Positions 6,221 to 6,905 of a stretch of 6,905 nt of DNA are shown here, piece after piece (position 1 is the stretch's first letter; each line of letters begins with the position of its first letter). A model generated the notes under the pieces. That model searched no databases. It was not told where the DNA came from and saw only the letters and a program-made list of their open reading frames with translations. The DNA lies in assembly GCA_946618745.1 (NCBI GenBank), contig CAMOLN010000050.1:1-6905 (forward strand), written 5' to 3'. The stretch comes from an uncultured Alphaproteobacteria bacterium (GTDB taxonomy: Bacteria > Pseudomonadota > Alphaproteobacteria > RF32 > CAG-239). Both the position numbers and the translations under genes were made by a program.

Positions 6221-6568
6221 TCATTGCAGAGTTATAGCGTTGTCAGTCGCATTTATCGTGTTATCAACACTTGTATTTTCGACACCCACCATAACACTTA
6301 TCAGCTCTCCTGCAGTAGCAATTACCACCAGTGACACAATAATCGCTCCCAACCACTTCCAGTTAAGGTTACCGAAAATTCCTCCCACGCCTACGGCAAT
6401 AATTCCGAAACCGGCCACGATAAATACCAACTCGCGTAAATCGCTAAAAATAGACCTTCCGCTTCTAATCAATCCGGAAAAAAGCTGTTGCTCTTCAGCC
6501 CCTGCCGTTGAGCTGAACCCTAACAACGCAATCGCTACTATATAGAAAAATACCGCTTTTGTTGACAT
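6221..6568 (-). CDS. VirB2/TrbC-like pilin subunit
   Basis: This is a 115-residue protein of normal VirB2/TrbC size. It has a signal peptide at 1-24 (hydrophobic 5-18, cleavage after AGA before Glu25), an amphipathic stretch at 26-45, then two membrane segments, about 46-66 and 71-94, linked by GNLNWKW. A short polar tail rich in Asn, Thr and Asp follows. The family forms the extracellular pilus or translocation channel subunits of type IV secretion systems and sits in the inner membrane before assembly. AAGGAG (6582-6577) lies 8 bases before the ATG. It is the first of two related genes on this strand, 16 bases before the second. I find no convincing - strand promoter upstream, because that DNA is occupied by the divergent folT leader. 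Family membership rests on size, topology and the shared core rather than on a diagnostic catalytic motif. Confidence 0.72.
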   Translation of the reverse strand: MSTKAVFFYIVAIALLGFSSTAGAEEQQLFSGLIRSGRSIFSDLRELVFIVAGFGIIAVGVGGIFGNLNWKWLGAIIVSLVVIATAGELISVMVGVENTSVDNTINATDNAITLQ

Positions 6569-6588
6569 GGCTTTTTCTCCTTAAGCTT

Positions 6589-6617
6589 TTGCTTTTCCCC
6601 TCTCTTTGGGCTATGAT
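6589..6617 (+). promoter_or_regulatory. Promoter of the THF riboswitch-folT transcript
   Basis: TTGCTT (6589-6594) and TATGAT (6612-6617) are separated by 17 bases. Initiation about 7 bases later falls at 6624, right at the start of riboswitch helix P1. The -10 is good and the -35 weak (TTG only). The -35 element stands 7 bases beyond the ribosome site of the divergent pilin gene. Confidence 0.55.
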
Positions 6618-6623
6618 AGGGGC

Positions 6624-6725
6624 CTGACAGAGTAGGGAATCCGGCAATCGATGCCGCCATGAACGGGGAGTTGACAGGCGGTATTTGGGCATTCCAAAAG
6701 CCGCCTTCCCGCATCCCGCTGTCAC
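6624..6725 (+). promoter_or_regulatory. Tetrahydrofolate (THF) riboswitch, class I
   Basis: This RNA element binds reduced folates and normally turns off folate transport or synthesis genes. The fold can be built by hand. P1 is TGACAG (6625-6630) with CTGTCA (6719-6724). Next comes the internal loop with the conserved AGTAG on the 5' side (6631-6635) and GCATCC on the 3' side (6711-6716). P2 is GGGAA (6635-6639) with TTCCC (6706-6710), plus GGC (6643-6645) with GCC (6700-6702). P3 is 6651-6658 with 6677-6684, and its loop carries GGGGAGTTG, similar to the GGGAUGUYG of known examples. A last hairpin pairs TTTGG (6684-6688) with CCAAA (6694-6698). AGTAG, GCATCC and the three-way junction are characteristic of the class. 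It lies directly before a folT-like gene, a known target in Firmicutes. Confidence 0.82.
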
Positions 6726-6823
6726 ATAAGGAGATAAAATCTGCCGGTTTTGATGCGTCTTTTCCTGTTACGCGTTCCTTCATCCGGCAGCTGCCGTACC
6801 GTTCCCGCCCTCCTTACGTGACA
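6720..6823 (+). promoter_or_regulatory. Alternative (antiterminator) helix of the THF riboswitch
   Basis: TGTCACATAAGGAG (6720-6733) can pair with CTCCTTACGTGACA (6810-6823) at 13 of 14 positions. The 5' strand includes five bases of the P1 3' strand, and the 3' strand is most of the 5' arm of the downstream hairpin. This helix therefore excludes both, so folT should be on without ligand and off when THF stabilises P1. The DNA between holds its own stem, CTGCCGG (6741-6747) with CCGGCAG (6784-6790), which would bring the two strands together. Confidence 0.72.
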
Positions 6824-6844
6824 CTCACGAAAGGAGGGCTTTTT
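6807..6844 (+). terminator. Riboswitch-controlled terminator / ribosome-site trap before folT
   Basis: GCCCTCCTT (6807-6815) pairs perfectly with AAGGAGGGC (6831-6839). Inside it, CGTGA (6817-6821) pairs with TCACG (6825-6829) around a CAC loop, with one A-A mismatch between the two helices. Five T residues follow (6840-6844). The 3' arm is also the folT Shine-Dalgarno sequence, 6 bases before the ATG, so the same hairpin can stop transcription and hide the ribosome site. Confidence 0.8.
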
Positions 6845-6905
6845 ATGTCCGGACAGAATAACACCACGCTTTTTCACACCCCTTTCTCCCGGGAATACTG
6901 GCGGC
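6845..6905 (+). CDS. folT: Folate-type ECF transporter S component, 5' end (partial)
   Basis: Only the first 20 codons are in the window. After a polar start they contain LFHTPFSREYWR, which resembles the N-terminus of folate-family ECF transporter substrate-binding (S) components, where a PFS-x-x-YWR/K segment precedes the first membrane helix. Such proteins bind folate in the membrane and work with a shared EcfA/A'/T energising module encoded elsewhere. The ATG at 6845 has an excellent ribosome site, AAGGAGGG (6831-6838), contained in the regulatory hairpin. The assignment relies mainly on the THF riboswitch directly upstream, with the short N-terminus as support. Base composition differs from the genes to the left. 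Confidence 0.66.
   Translation, partial: MSGQNNTTLFHTPFSREYWR

Noticed and set aside
6495..6783. Open frames of 76 and 81 codons on the - strand
   Set aside because: They lie across the riboswitch and folT promoter in antisense or overlap the pilin start in another frame, and show no recognisable protein features.
1..6905. CRISPR array, tRNA, rRNA or insertion sequence
   Set aside because: No regularly spaced repeats, no cloverleaf or rRNA-like segments, and no transposase or terminal inverted repeats were seen.

Overview
This looks like a chromosomal segment of a low-GC alphaproteobacterium. Three things support that. A coiled-coil gene, zapA, a 6S RNA-like element and a YmdB-family metallophosphoesterase gene follow one another, which is an alphaproteobacterial arrangement. 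The aldolase is the CbbA-like class II type. There are also VirB2/TrbC-like pilin genes. Host-associated lineages with reduced genomes would fit the AT-rich composition, but I cannot name a genus.

Left block, + strand (1-1527): the 3' end of a small coiled-coil gene, zapA one base behind it, a 6S RNA candidate (about 530-690) closed by a strong intrinsic terminator (698-727), then a ymdB-like phosphodiesterase gene starting at a TTG codon. The fau (5-formyl-THF cyclo-ligase) gene often found in this position is absent.

Middle block, - strand (5343 down to 1538): a good promoter (TTTACA, 17 bases, TATATT) drives a Cys-containing lipoprotein of unknown function, transketolase (tkt) and class II fructose-bisphosphate aldolase (fba). 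The first two lie 16 bases apart. A 72-base gap before fba holds a hairpin and a possible second promoter. The two enzymes link the non-oxidative pentose phosphate pathway and glycolysis/gluconeogenesis.

Right block, - strand (6568 down to 5485): two adjacent, related VirB2/TrbC-like pilin-type proteins. One is of normal size. The other has a long acidic, Gly-rich C-terminal tail.

Right edge, + strand (about 6589-6905): a promoter, a class I tetrahydrofolate (THF) riboswitch with its full expression platform, and the first 20 codons of a folT-like folate ECF transporter gene. The platform is a hairpin that works both as a terminator and as a trap for the folT ribosome site, plus an alternative helix matching 13 of 14 bases that overlaps the 3' strand of riboswitch helix P1. 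This part is about 54% GC and Firmicutes-like, against roughly 28-42% in sampled 60-base lines elsewhere. It is therefore either acquired DNA or a misjoin in the assembly. The riboswitch and its wiring are the most interesting content of the window.
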